Below are positions 33,986 to 43,099 of a stretch of DNA of 64,000 bases, piece after piece. The stretch lies in the NCBI GenBank assembly GCA_046704745.1, contig JBJKRL010000139.1, forward strand, positions 1 through 64,000, read 5' to 3'. This DNA is from CAWGGS01 sp046704745 (GTDB lineage Bacteria > Desulfobacterota > Desulfobulbia > Desulfobulbales > Desulfocapsaceae). The first letter of the stretch is position 1. Each line of letters begins with the position of its first letter. Below the pieces are notes generated by a model. It saw nothing but the letters and a program-made list of their open reading frames with translations, made no database searches and had not been told where the DNA came from. Position numbers and translations under genes: made by a program.

Positions 33986-34906
33986 AGCGATCAGGTCCAG
34001 TCCGCTGGCCACGGACTTATCATAGAGTTCTTTGAGGTGGGCGCGTTGGACGGAGGCGACGATACCCTCTATTTTTGCTGCCAACGCTCTTGTTACAAGA
34101 TCGAATTTGACGCCACAGACATATTCCGTTCCTTTCTTGCCTCTGATTTTTGAGACATGGCGAATATTGCCATTGAGACGGACCACCATCATACCGTCGA
34201 TGATGAATTCTAACGTTCTGTTTTCATCTACTTTGAAAAATTCCTGTTGGTTTTTTTTGATCGAAAAAGACATCCCACTGACGCTTATATCGACGATTCT
34301 GGCGGTTACCGAATCCTGTTTACGCTTTCCCACCACCAGGACTTTCATATCCAGTTTTTCCGGGACTTTTGCCCGAAACTCCCTGGCACCACGGACGATC
34401 CGTCCGACTATCGGAAAGGCTAGGCGAAGGACGGGAAGTTCCCGTACCTCTGTGATATCCTGGAATGAAGTCCCGAGTTCAACGGCATAGGAAGTGGTAA
34501 ACAACCTAAGAAGGATTCTTCGGGTACTTCTGATATTGAGGTTGCCGATTCCCGGTTCCAGGGGCAGTGAGATAATATGGGTCATATTCTTCAAATAGCT
34601 GCCCGCTTTATACTTCGGTTCGGTCATGACGACTTCTCCTTCAACTTCGGTCGGCACCAGGTCGGGAACGTCGTCATATATCCTGCTGAAATAAACCCGC
34701 GACATCCCGTCGAGTTCCACTTCCACAACCTTCTCGTCGAAAAGGGCGCTTTGAAGGTAAGGGAGAACATCTGTTGCTTTATAAAATATATCACCTAGTT
34801 CAAGAGATTCCTCGACACTCTCCCGGGTATAAATCATATCCGGAAAAAACATCGACAGACGTTTCTGTACGCGTTCGTAAATTGAGAGTGCGTTGTTATC
34901 TTCCAT
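33983..34906 (-). CDS. PilZ domain protein (candidate c-di-GMP receptor)
   Basis: A 307-residue protein. The C-terminal PilZ domain (about 170-285) shows the Arg-rich entry R172-x2-R175-x2-R178 and the DISVSGMSF motif (Asp206-x-Ser208-x2-Gly211), the pair of signatures that contact cyclic di-GMP. The N-terminal 160 residues resemble the YcgR-like flagellar-brake N domain in layout but without a clear match. No membrane segment. It appears monocistronic. With the GEMM riboswitch at 12.5 kb it shows that c-di-GMP signalling acts at RNA and protein level in this organism. Confidence 0.85.
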   Translation of the reverse strand: MEDNNALSIYERVQKRLSMFFPDMIYTRESVEESLELGDIFYKATDVLPYLQSALFDEKVVEVELDGMSRVYFSRIYDDVPDLVPTEVEGEVVMTEPKYKAGSYLKNMTHIISLPLEPGIGNLNIRSTRRILLRLFTTSYAVELGTSFQDITEVRELPVLRLAFPIVGRIVRGAREFRAKVPEKLDMKVLVVGKRKQDSVTARIVDISVSGMSFSIKKNQQEFFKVDENRTLEFIIDGMMVVRLNGNIRHVSKIRGKKGTEYVCGVKFDLVTRALAAKIEGIVASVQRAHLKELYDKSVASGLDLIA

Positions 34907-35068
34907 ACCTTGGTAATGAGAATTCCTGACTTTTGTAAAATGGCATCATCGGATAAATAACAGTAGTATTCAGGTTATCCAATTGAATGTAAAAAAGAAA
35001 GGGTGCGCTCCCAAAAACCACACATTTAAAATACCCAAACTTTTGACATGGAAACGACTCTTTTGCGT

Positions 35069-35986
35069 CTACCGGGAGAAGGCCATGCTGAGAGTGCGAT
35101 AAATCAGTTTTGCCGCCAGATAATTCGGGGCGGAAATTTCGTGTTTTGGCGTGAGACCAACGACATCGAATCCGACAATCTTCTTCTCCAAAGCCACTTG
35201 CCCGATCAGACGAGTGAGCATGTACCAATCGATGCCTCCCGGTTCGGGATGAGAAACGGATGGCATGGATGAGGGATCGAGAACATTCAGGTTGATGGTG
35301 ATATAGACTCGGTCGCTTAAGATGTCCAGGGCGTCATTGGCGGCGTTGATGCCGTGACGGAACAGATCTCGGGCAAAGACGATTCGGTCGGGGTCGGTAC
35401 GGGACCGTTCAATCTTTTCCATTCCCCGAATGCCGATTTGGACAGAGGGACAAAGCTTATTGACCTCGGTCATAAGGCAGGCCGATGTGATCTCATGTTT
35501 ATGCGCCGTCTGCAGGTTTGCATGGGCATCCAATTGCAGGACGTTGAGGCTCCGATACCGATCAAGTGCTGCCTGAACCAGACCCAGGGTGACCAGTCTG
35601 TTACCACTCATCCCCACAACGGTTTTGTCTTCTCGGAAAAGGGACACGGTTTTCTTCTGGATCTCCGTGATCATCTCCGATGATGATTCGGGACATTGGA
35701 GTGGAGGTAAGGTACAGATACCGTTCAGATAAACCTCGCTATCGGTTTCATGGTCATAGAGAAAAAGCAAGGTTGAAGCGTCCAGAATGGCCTGGGGGGC
35801 ATGGTCCGCCCCTTCGGTTTCCTTGCTGGAAGGTATCGGCAAAACGATTATCTTTGCATGATGATATTCCCGATATTTCGGTGGAATATTGGCAAACTGT
35901 AATGTATTGGTCAAGGGAGTGCTCCGATATCGAGTTAGTTCCTGTCCGAAAACTGTTATTTGTCCCGATATCTTCGTTATGCTCAA
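35069..35986 (-). CDS. Agmatinase/arginase-fold protein with degraded metal site
   Basis: A 305-residue ureohydrolase-family protein. The fold signatures are recognisable, but metal ligands are replaced: the GGxHS motif reads SGNRL (Arg130 for His), DAHxD reads DAHANL (Asn157 for Asp) and the SxDxDxxDP motif reads TINLNVLDP (Asn232 and Asn234 for both Asp). Only Asp153 and His155 remain. It is therefore probably not a functional manganese hydrolase. The frame starts at TTG 35986 with GAGG upstream; no better ATG exists. It lies next to the PilZ gene and near aroA but in no clear operon. Confidence 0.85.
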   Translation of the reverse strand: MSITKISGQITVFGQELTRYRSTPLTNTLQFANIPPKYREYHHAKIIVLPIPSSKETEGADHAPQAILDASTLLFLYDHETDSEVYLNGICTLPPLQCPESSSEMITEIQKKTVSLFREDKTVVGMSGNRLVTLGLVQAALDRYRSLNVLQLDAHANLQTAHKHEITSACLMTEVNKLCPSVQIGIRGMEKIERSRTDPDRIVFARDLFRHGINAANDALDILSDRVYITINLNVLDPSSMPSVSHPEPGGIDWYMLTRLIGQVALEKKIVGFDVVGLTPKHEISAPNYLAAKLIYRTLSMAFSR

Positions 35987-35997
35987 AATTTTTATCC

Positions 35998-36090
35998 TCG
36001 GAATATCACCTATATGCCTGCGGTAAAAAATTTGACCATGCCTCGATCTCGAACCAAATCCCTAGTTTTCGGATAGAAACGAGTTAGCAG
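35998..36090 (+). repeat. Partial copy of the MITE-like element (family 5)
   Basis: ATCCTCGGAATAT, then TGCCTGCGGT, AAATCCCTAGTTTTCGGAT and GAAACGAG follow in the same order as in the right half of the 42.6-kb element. The terminal repeat GTGTGGTTCAC is absent, so this is a fragment. It sits in the divergent promoter region between the agmatinase-like gene and aroA. Confidence 0.6.
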
Positions 36091-36270
36091 TAATCCGGAA
36101 AACGGTGCCGGATGATATTTTTTCTTTAATAGAAAATATTAGACGTTTGCTGCGCTTATCTCAAGATGAAAGTGTAACGTAGCAGAAAGAATCTGTCTGA
36201 AATTTCTTTGTTATGGTAAGTTGGTCCTTAATTTTTTGGGAAAAATACGAACAGATATAACAGGAGAATC

Positions 36271-37557
36271 ATGAATTCCTTAACGCTTCAACCCGTCACC
36301 AAGGTGGATGGGGTTATTAATCTCCCCGGCTCAAAAAGTGTATCGAACCGGGTATTGCTGCTTGCAGCCTTGGCTTGCGGAACCACTACGTTGACCAACC
36401 TTTTGGATTCGGATGATATCCGGCATATGCTGGCTGCACTTGATAAGTTGGGGGTATATTGCAGCTTGAATGACGACAAGACCCGATGTGAGATAAGGGG
36501 GGTGGGTGCACCGTTTGTCATGGAGCAGGAGACGACGCTTTTCCTCGGCAATGCCGGTACGGCCATGCGACCTCTCTGTGCCGCTCTCTGCCTGGGGCGA
36601 GGCAGTTTTGTCCTGACCGGTGAACCACGTATGGAAGAGCGGCCCATCGGCGACCTGGTCGATGCGCTGAGGCAGGCGGGAGCCGATGTCTATTACCTGA
36701 AAAAAGAGGGCTTTCCGCCTTTAAGGATTAAGGCTTCCGGTCTCTCCGGTGGAAAGGTTGTCATCGACGGCCGTGTTTCCAGCCAGTTTCTCACGGCATT
36801 TCTCATGGCTTCTCCATTGGCTTCATCCGACAGTATTGTCTCAGTGAAAGGGGATCTGGTCTCCAAACCCTATATCGATATCACCCTGAAGATCATGGCG
36901 GCCTTTGGTGTTGCGGTCGAAAATCGGAATTTTACGGAATTTTATATTAAAGGTACTCAGCGTTATTCCAGCCCCGGCAATTTTCTGGTTGAGGGAGACG
37001 CCTCCTCGGCCTCGTATTTTCTGGCCGCCGCCGCCATCAAGGGAGGTAAGGTGAGGGTCAATGGGGTCGGTCGCGGATCTTTACAGGGAGATGTGCAGTT
37101 TGCCAATGTTTTGGAGGCCATGGGGGCGAAGATCAGCTGGGGTAAGGGATTCATTGAGGCGGAGCCGGGTGTCCTGCACGGAGTGGATATGGATATGAAC
37201 CATATCCCGGATGCTGCCATGACCATAGCCGTAGCTGCCCTGTTTGCCCAAGGACCAACGACGATTCGTAATGTCGGCAACTGGCGGGTAAAGGAGACCG
37301 ATCGCTTGTCAGCCATGGCAACAGAACTTAGAAAACTTGGCGCCGAGGTGGTGGAAGGAGAAGACTTTATCAGGATTCATCCGCCGAAAAAACTCAATCA
37401 GGCCGTCATCGATACCTACAACGACCACCGCATGGCCATGTGCTTTTCTCTGGCAGCCCTGGGCGATGTTGGCGTCACCATCAATGATCCCAGCTGTACG
37501 TCCAAGACCTTTCCGGACTATTTTGAACAGTTCGCCAGGATTACAAAAGGCCGATGA
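36271..37557 (+). CDS. aroA: 3-phosphoshikimate 1-carboxyvinyltransferase (EPSP synthase)
   Basis: A 428-residue enzyme of the shikimate pathway joining phosphoenolpyruvate to shikimate-3-phosphate. It has the typical N-terminal GSKSVSNR lysine motif, NAGTAMRPL, SSQFLTAFLM, the catalytic Asp in PDAAMT and the late KETDRL motif, all in order. Length matches the family. ATG 36271 follows AGGAG. It is flanked by intergenic repeats and appears to be a single-gene unit. Confidence 0.97.
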   Translation: MNSLTLQPVTKVDGVINLPGSKSVSNRVLLLAALACGTTTLTNLLDSDDIRHMLAALDKLGVYCSLNDDKTRCEIRGVGAPFVMEQETTLFLGNAGTAMRPLCAALCLGRGSFVLTGEPRMEERPIGDLVDALRQAGADVYYLKKEGFPPLRIKASGLSGGKVVIDGRVSSQFLTAFLMASPLASSDSIVSVKGDLVSKPYIDITLKIMAAFGVAVENRNFTEFYIKGTQRYSSPGNFLVEGDASSASYFLAAAAIKGGKVRVNGVGRGSLQGDVQFANVLEAMGAKISWGKGFIEAEPGVLHGVDMDMNHIPDAAMTIAVAALFAQGPTTIRNVGNWRVKETDRLSAMATELRKLGAEVVEGEDFIRIHPPKKLNQAVIDTYNDHRMAMCFSLAALGDVGVTINDPSCTSKTFPDYFEQFARITKGR

Positions 37558-37590
37558 CAGAATCGGAAGTGGCCCATACCGGCGGCCGGC

Positions 37591-39201
37591 CTATTCCTCG
37601 GGTTGTTGCTTCTTCCGGTCGTCGTCTTTCATCAGTTTGTAATTGATGCTGTCAACCATGGCCTGCCAGCTTGCCTCAATGATGTTGACCGAAACGCCCA
37701 CTGTTCCCCAACGGCAATACTTGTCCTTGCTTTCGACCAGTACCCGGACCTTGGCGGCCGTGCCACTCTGGCCGGAAAGGACTCGAACTTTATAGTCGGA
37801 GAGTTCCATTTCATCAAGGGTTGGATAGAACCGTATCAGGGCTTTTCGCAGGGCGCAGTCCAGGGCGTTGACCGGACCGTCTCCCATGGCTGCGGTATGT
37901 ACCTCGTCGCCGCCAACGGAAAGGCGGATGGTCGCTTCGGTCAGCGGGGGTTTGTCCATCCGGTATTTATTGCTCATTACCCGGAATCCTTCCAGCTTGA
38001 AATAGTTCCGCTGCATACCGAGTGCCCTGCGCATCAGCAATTCAAAGCTCGCCTCCGCCCCTTCGTACTGATAACCCTGGTTTTCCAGGTCTTTTAATTC
38101 ATTGATGATGGAGGCAAGGACCGGATCGCCGATATCCAGCTTCAGACCCCATTTTCTGGCCTTGTGCAGGACATTGGATCTTCCGGATTGGTCGGAGATA
38201 AGGACTCTTCTGATATTCCCGACCTTTTCAGGTTCTATATGCTCATAGGTCAACGGGTTGCGTTGGACGGCACTGACATGGATCCCGCCTTTATGGGCAA
38301 AAGCCGATTCTCCTACATAGGGTTGAAATCGGTTGTGCTGCAGGTTGGCCAGCTCATCTACAAGACGGGATGTGCTGTACAGCCTGTCGATATGTCTTCG
38401 AACCTCGCAGTCCAGTCCCATTTTGAAGACCAAGGCCGGAATGATAGAGGTGAGGTTGGCGTTGCCGCAGCGTTCTCCATAGCCATTGATTGTCCCTTGG
38501 ACATGGTCGATGCCCAGTGACAGGGCCAAAAGCGAATTGGCAACGGCAGTCTCTGAGTCGTTGTGGGAGTGGATACCGAGTTTGATCTGGTGGTTGTTTG
38601 TCTTCAGGTGCTTACGGACATCTTCAATAATGGACTGGATTTCATTGGGCAGAGTACCGCCGTTCGTATCACAAAGAACAAGCGTGTCGGCCCCTCCCGC
38701 CACTGCTCTGTTCAGGGTTTCCATGGCATAGTCGCGGTTGTTTTTATAGCCGTCGAAGAAATGCTCGGCATCATAGAAGAGGTGTTGGACATGTTTTTTC
38801 AGGTAGCTGAGCGTGTCTTCTATGATCAAGAGGTTCTCATCTAGCGCGATATGCAACGCATCACGGACATGGATATCCCAGCTCTTGCCGAATATGGTGA
38901 TAACCGGAGTCCTGGCATCGAGCAGTGCCTGGAGGTTCGGGTCCTTGGATGGTGAATTTTGAAAATGCCTGGTTGAACCAAAGGCTGCAAGCCGTGCATG
39001 CTTAAGCTGCACTTCCTGCATTTTTTTAAAGTAGTCGACAGAAACCGGATTTGAACCCGGCCAACCGCCTTCGATATAGTCGATACCGAGTTTATCCAAG
39101 GCTTGGGTAATCTTGATTTTATCTTCAACGGACAGGTTGAAATTTTCGGCTTGGGTTCCGTCTCGGAGTGTGGTGTCGTAGATCTCGATAGTTCGACCCA
39201 T
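37591..39201 (-). CDS. cimA: (R)-Citramalate synthase
   Basis: A 536-residue enzyme of the 2-isopropylmalate/citramalate synthase family. The N-terminal signature YDTTLRDGTQAE and the HSHNDSETAVAN and GYGERCGNANL motifs of the TIM-barrel domain are followed by a LeuA-type allosteric C-terminal domain (about 400-520). This length and motif set is typical of the bacterial CimA group, which condenses pyruvate with acetyl-CoA for isoleucine synthesis. It points to the pyruvate route to isoleucine, common in anaerobic Deltaproteobacteria. It converges with aroA. Confidence 0.93.
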   Translation of the reverse strand: MGRTIEIYDTTLRDGTQAENFNLSVEDKIKITQALDKLGIDYIEGGWPGSNPVSVDYFKKMQEVQLKHARLAAFGSTRHFQNSPSKDPNLQALLDARTPVITIFGKSWDIHVRDALHIALDENLLIIEDTLSYLKKHVQHLFYDAEHFFDGYKNNRDYAMETLNRAVAGGADTLVLCDTNGGTLPNEIQSIIEDVRKHLKTNNHQIKLGIHSHNDSETAVANSLLALSLGIDHVQGTINGYGERCGNANLTSIIPALVFKMGLDCEVRRHIDRLYSTSRLVDELANLQHNRFQPYVGESAFAHKGGIHVSAVQRNPLTYEHIEPEKVGNIRRVLISDQSGRSNVLHKARKWGLKLDIGDPVLASIINELKDLENQGYQYEGAEASFELLMRRALGMQRNYFKLEGFRVMSNKYRMDKPPLTEATIRLSVGGDEVHTAAMGDGPVNALDCALRKALIRFYPTLDEMELSDYKVRVLSGQSGTAAKVRVLVESKDKYCRWGTVGVSVNIIEASWQAMVDSINYKLMKDDDRKKQQPEE

Positions 39202-39400
39202 GGGTGCCTCATTTTCAGGTTGGTATGTCGATAGTTTGCTTTTGTAAGAGTTTGCCGTAGGTGCGGCCTGCTATGAAACCCGGGATAGATGACTTACAAT
39301 AAGGAAAATTTTATAAAATGCAAATAATTTATCCTGAAGGCAAATACAAGACAGGGCAGCATCTTTGCCCACAGGAAGACGGGTCTCCCAAGGAGGCGAG

Positions 39401-40405
39401 TTATTTCTTGTTGTTATTATGAGTTCGGGTTTGGTCAAAGACCTTCTTTTGAGCCAGATGGAGAAAAAACAGAGTCCAGATCAGTCCGGCCGGAGTCAGG
39501 GCAAGCAACCAGGAGAATCCTGCAAAATAATAGGAGCGCAAGCCGGTAAAAAAGGCCCATATCCCAAGGCAAATCGGGATCAGAATAAGGCAGATCCGTA
39601 ATTCCAGGAAACGCGGTTGCGGCTGCGGTCGTCCCCGGCGTCTGATATATTCCTGTTTTTGCGGTATGTTTAAAAAGTAATAAAAGATGATATGGATAAT
39701 TGCCCACTGGCTGAAAAGGGTAAAGACCACGTCTGTCAGCCAATGGGAGGCCGACATCATCCTGGAGATACCCATGAGTGTGGTGAAACCAACGGAAAAA
39801 ACCAAAAAAAATCCGCTGATCCAACGCTTTTCTTTTGGAAGGCAGGCCATGAGCGCATAGGCAAAGATTATGGACATGGCGGCCGTTGCCGTATGACCAC
39901 TGGGAAAGCTTCCGGTATACGATCCATGGGTGAAAAAGAGGGGGCCTGTATGATACCACACAGAAAAGGGGGCCTTGCCGGAAAAGACGGTACCAGGCCG
40001 GGCCCTGCCCACGATTTGCTTTACAGTATGGGTAAAGAGAAGGGAGCTGCAAAAGGCACTTGTTAAAATAAATCCGCAGACAGGACGGGCTGCAGCCATG
40101 AAGAGAGCAAAACTGGACCGGTCTTTTGGTTGGTCATATCTTCGCTGCCAGGAAACGAAATAGAGAAGCAGGGCGATAAACAAGAGGGGATAGAGAAAGT
40201 CGCCTGCTCCGGGGCGAGGATCGCCGTTGAAGATTGATCTGTTCATAATTTCGGCAAAACCCTGAAGCTTATGTGTTGAAAAATAAAGCGTCCACCGGTA
40301 ATCGTAGGGAGTGACCCCTATTAGAAAAATTACTCCGGCACACAGGATAAGAAAAAGACTGATCCCCCTCCTTGAGGAGCCATGAGGAAAAGAAGGTGTC
40401 TGCAT
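39401..40405 (-). CDS. PAP2 family membrane phosphatase (LpxE-like)
   Basis: A 334-residue protein with about seven hydrophobic segments. The three-part PAP2 active site is complete: KQIVGRARPG, GSFPSGHTA and SRMMSASHWLTD. Such enzymes remove phosphate from lipids such as lipid A, phosphatidylglycerophosphate or undecaprenyl pyrophosphate. I start at ATG 40405; an upstream extension has no ribosome site. Lipid substrate unknown. Confidence 0.88.
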   Translation of the reverse strand: MQTPSFPHGSSRRGISLFLILCAGVIFLIGVTPYDYRWTLYFSTHKLQGFAEIMNRSIFNGDPRPGAGDFLYPLLFIALLLYFVSWQRRYDQPKDRSSFALFMAAARPVCGFILTSAFCSSLLFTHTVKQIVGRARPGTVFSGKAPFSVWYHTGPLFFTHGSYTGSFPSGHTATAAMSIIFAYALMACLPKEKRWISGFFLVFSVGFTTLMGISRMMSASHWLTDVVFTLFSQWAIIHIIFYYFLNIPQKQEYIRRRGRPQPQPRFLELRICLILIPICLGIWAFFTGLRSYYFAGFSWLLALTPAGLIWTLFFLHLAQKKVFDQTRTHNNNKK

Positions 40406-40651
40406 CGTGTGTTGAGGATTTCCGTTCACGGAGATATAAATGATAACAATCGGTAAAGGTTGTAGGGATTTTCCCAAAAGGTATCGAAGGACATTTTGGT
40501 AAAAGCCTTTGATTTCAGGATGCCGTGTTATACTATATAATCTTTATAAAGAAAACCTGATCGAAGAGATGTTCAGATTATCGACCAAGGCAGAAACTCA
40601 GCGTTTACGTTTGGGCACAGAGGGAGTGGGTCGAAATTTTGAGGTGGCTCT

Positions 40652-41116
40652 ATGGAGTATGAGGCATGGATAAGAGAATGTATTACAACATTTATTGCGT
40701 CATCACCGGAAAATTCACTTCACCGCATTGATGCGGAACCGGCTTTTGGGCAGCCATTTATCGGCTTTTCAAAAGGAGATGATCCTCTGTATGATTTTTT
40801 CAAAAAGGATATCGGTAGGTTTTACCATCTTCCCAATGAGATCTTTTCTGCCGCCTTTCCGGAAAAGAAGGTGATCCCGGCACAGCTCTCCGTTATTTGC
40901 TGGATCCTGCCCCAGACGGAGGCGACCAGAAAGGATCATCGCCTGCAGACCACTTATCCATCTGAAAGGTGGACACGTGTCCGACAGTTCGGAGAAGAGT
41001 TTAACAACCATGTCCGCAAAGCGGTGGTGAATGTATTACATGAGAAGGGGTATCGTGCCGTGGCTCCGGCCCTGTCTCCCCTATGGGAGAGAAAACATGC
41101 TCTATCCAATCGATAA
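40652..41116 (+). CDS. Truncated epoxyqueuosine reductase-like protein, N-terminal part
   Basis: A 154-residue frame with a GAGGTGG ribosome site. It resembles the N-terminal half of a deltaproteobacterial family distantly related to epoxyqueuosine reductase (QueG) with a ferredoxin-type tail; SVICWILPQTEATRKDHR, SERW...FGEEFN and VAPALSPLWERK are the recognisable stretches. Instead of continuing, it ends after HALSNR; the Fe-S binding half is missing. Its last 20 bp overlap the DUF3786 gene. It may be a 3'-deleted relic or a shortened protein. Family attribution rests on remembered sequence patterns only. Confidence 0.65.
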   Translation: MEYEAWIRECITTFIASSPENSLHRIDAEPAFGQPFIGFSKGDDPLYDFFKKDIGRFYHLPNEIFSAAFPEKKVIPAQLSVICWILPQTEATRKDHRLQTTYPSERWTRVRQFGEEFNNHVRKAVVNVLHEKGYRAVAPALSPLWERKHALSNR

Positions 41117-41693
41117 CGTTCTTTATAATGACCTGGCTCTCCGTATTCCGCAAGAGGTCTGTCAAAAAACCGGCTGCAAATTTGACGAGAAAGAGACGGC
41201 ATTTGTCCTTTCTGCCTGGAGTGATGTGTACAGAATATATCCAAACCGACAGAAAATTGTCTGCCAAAGAGGAGATGGACCGGGGCCGCACAGTTATTTC
41301 AGTGTATTTTTAATGCATCATTTGCTCAGCAATCAGAAAATCGATCCTGTCGGTGAATGGATTTCAGAAAAGGACATTCCCGGTGGAGCCACATTTTTCA
41401 GAGGACCTCATCAGATTCCAACCCAGATTATATCCGACCGGTATGGAAACGATTTGCGTTCTCTGAGAACAACATGCGAACAACTCGGAGGGAAAACACT
41501 TCCGTTGGCAGATATTGCCTTCTCATTTCAAATTACTCCCCGGACACCGTTGGCCCTGCTTTATTGGCAGGGTGATGAGGATTTTGGGCCCGAGGCAAAA
41601 ATTCTCTTTGATAGAATACTGGCCGGGTATCTGGCAGCCGATGCTGTTTTCGCCTTGGCAGTCGATGCCTGTGAACGGATATCCGGAGGATGA
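41097..41693 (+). CDS. DUF3786 domain protein
   Basis: A 198-residue protein matching DUF3786: an early LRIPQEVCQKTGCKF helix, the LLSNQKIDPVGEWISEKDIPGGATFF block and the late TPLALLYWQGDEDFGPEAKILFD block, which are typical of that family in anaerobes. No membrane segment or signal peptide is seen. ATG 41097 has GGGAGAG in front and overlaps the truncated reductase frame by 20 bp. DUF3786 proteins are often found with corrinoid or acetyl-CoA-pathway genes, but no such context exists here. Function unknown. Confidence 0.85.
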   Translation: MLYPIDNVLYNDLALRIPQEVCQKTGCKFDEKETAFVLSAWSDVYRIYPNRQKIVCQRGDGPGPHSYFSVFLMHHLLSNQKIDPVGEWISEKDIPGGATFFRGPHQIPTQIISDRYGNDLRSLRTTCEQLGGKTLPLADIAFSFQITPRTPLALLYWQGDEDFGPEAKILFDRILAGYLAADAVFALAVDACERISGG

Positions 41694-41715
41694 AGATTTT
41701 GTGCATCTCTTTCCC

Positions 41716-41973
41716 TAACCCGGATTTCTCATCAGTTCAGGCGGTGTCAGGTTCGAGGTTTTTGGCAATGAACAGATAAGCACCCTTCGGGCATAAACTC
41801 CGACTTCGATAGTAAACTATGTTTATTGCCAAAACATACTGATGAAGATGGCACCGCCTGGGCGGACCTTCGGTGAACATTGTGTTAATTTCAGTTCAAA
41901 AAATAAGAAATATAACATGTTGAGAATAGGAAGATTTCTAAAATCAACACAATGTTCATGAGAAATCCGGGCC
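41716..41973. repeat. Mosaic repeat element bounded by inverted CCCGGATTTCTCAT copies
   Basis: A segment of about 257 bp framed by CCCGGATTTCTCAT at the left and ATGAGAAATCCGGG at the right. Inside are nested inverted repeats: GGCAATGAACA/GTTTATTGCC around a GATAAGCACCCTTCGGG-family copy (41775-41809), and GAACATTGTGTT/AACACAATGTTC (right arm adjoining the right boundary). It looks like a non-autonomous element with layered palindromes. It separates the DUF3786 gene from the thioesterase gene. Confidence 0.7.
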
Positions 41974-41994
41974 AACAACCGTAAAGGAGGTATT

Positions 41995-42423
41995 ATGAAG
42001 GACACATTGCAACCGGGAATAGAACATGAATTCACCTACCTTGTTCCCACCACAAAAACAGTTCCGGCCTTGTATCCGGAGGCTGAAGAATTTCAGGTTA
42101 TGCCCAATGTCTTTGCCACCGGATTTTTGGTCGGGTTTCTTGAATGGGTGTGCATTCAGGCCCTGAAACCGCATATTGACTGGCCCAATGAGCAGACCGT
42201 AGGAACACAGGTAACTATCAGTCATGTGGCGGCGACTCCCCCCGGTATGGAGGTGACGGGAAAGGTAAAGCTTGTAGAAGTAAAAGGGAAACAATTGATT
42301 TTCGAGGTCGAGGCCCACGATCAGGCCGGTCCTATTTGCCGGGGAACCCACGAGCGCTTTATTATCAATGCTGAAAAATTCAACAAGAAACTGCAGGAAA
42401 AAATTGAGAGTTTTAAGGCGTAA
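41995..42423 (+). CDS. Hot-dog fold thioesterase (fluoroacetyl-CoA thioesterase-like)
   Basis: A 142-residue single-domain protein. The order of strands with GFLVGFLEWVC (catalytic-Glu helix) and ISHVAATPPGMEVTG (His and turn) matches the FlK/YbgC-like thioesterase group, though the FlK threonine is not evident. The AAAGGAGG ribosome site precedes ATG 41995. It may hydrolyse a short acyl-CoA; the true substrate is not known. A hairpin follows the gene. Confidence 0.85.
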   Translation: MKDTLQPGIEHEFTYLVPTTKTVPALYPEAEEFQVMPNVFATGFLVGFLEWVCIQALKPHIDWPNEQTVGTQVTISHVAATPPGMEVTGKVKLVEVKGKQLIFEVEAHDQAGPICRGTHERFIINAEKFNKKLQEKIESFKA

Positions 42424-42429
42424 ACCAGC

Positions 42430-42455
42430 ATGGCTGGTCCATATTGACCAGCCAT
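42430..42455 (+). terminator. Hairpin after the thioesterase gene
   Basis: ATGGCTGGTC pairs perfectly with GACCAGCCAT over a 6-base loop, 7 bp after the stop codon. There is no following T-run, so it could act as a Rho-assisted terminator or 3' stabiliser. Similar sequence (CATGGCTGGACCAGG) follows the PlsC-like gene at 57629. Confidence 0.5.
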
Positions 42456-42595
42456 CTCAACCCCTTGCCGGGTACATGCAACTCTGAAAGACCGTCTTCC
42501 CTGTCCGTCCCGGCACCGCTTCTCCGGTGAACTTTTCTCAAAACTTTTTAGAACGCATATTGCAAGAGTCGAGGTGGCATGCTAGCCAAGAAGAC

Positions 42596-42797
42596 GTGTG
42601 GTTCACTATACTAGAGTAGTTTCCATCCGAAAACGGCGCTTTTGCCCTAACTCGTCGTTGCGTTGCCAAATTTAATCCTCGGAATATTAAGTATCTGCCT
42701 CCGGTTAAATTTGCCACCGCGCCTAGATTTAGAAGAGGTAAGCGAAGACTCCGAAATCCCTCGTTTCAGGATGGAAACTAGAGTATGTGAACCACAC
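42596..42797. repeat. MITE-like element with ~30-bp terminal inverted repeats (family 5)
   Basis: The left end GTGTGGTTCAC (42596), followed by CTAGAGTAGTTTCCATCC, is mirrored by GGATGGAAACTAG then GTGAACCACAC at the right (to 42797); 29 of the 33 left-end bases are represented on the right with a small gap. The 140-bp interior carries no gene. Pieces of it recur at 35998-36090 and 57874-57950. This is the size and form of a non-autonomous transposable element. The rest of 42456-43099 holds no gene. Confidence 0.75.
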
Positions 42798-43099
42798 AAG
42801 CGCCGCGGGATAGCGGGCTGCATCGGCTCTCCCGAAGGGCGGAAAAGAGATGCGCAATATTTTTTTATTCTGCCTCAGATTGTCCCCATAAAATACATGA
42901 GCTGCATATTGTTAACACATTGCAATAACGTTAGAAAAGTTCAGTCGGCAAATTTTTCATGAAATATGCGGAGCAGATGCAGATTGCCGACAATAAAAAG
43001 TTGAGTCGTCCCTTTTTTTCTCTTTTAAGAGATGATATGAATAAATTTCAGACAAATGAAGGAATATAAATAAATCCCTTTAGCTTCCGGAGGCTGTAT

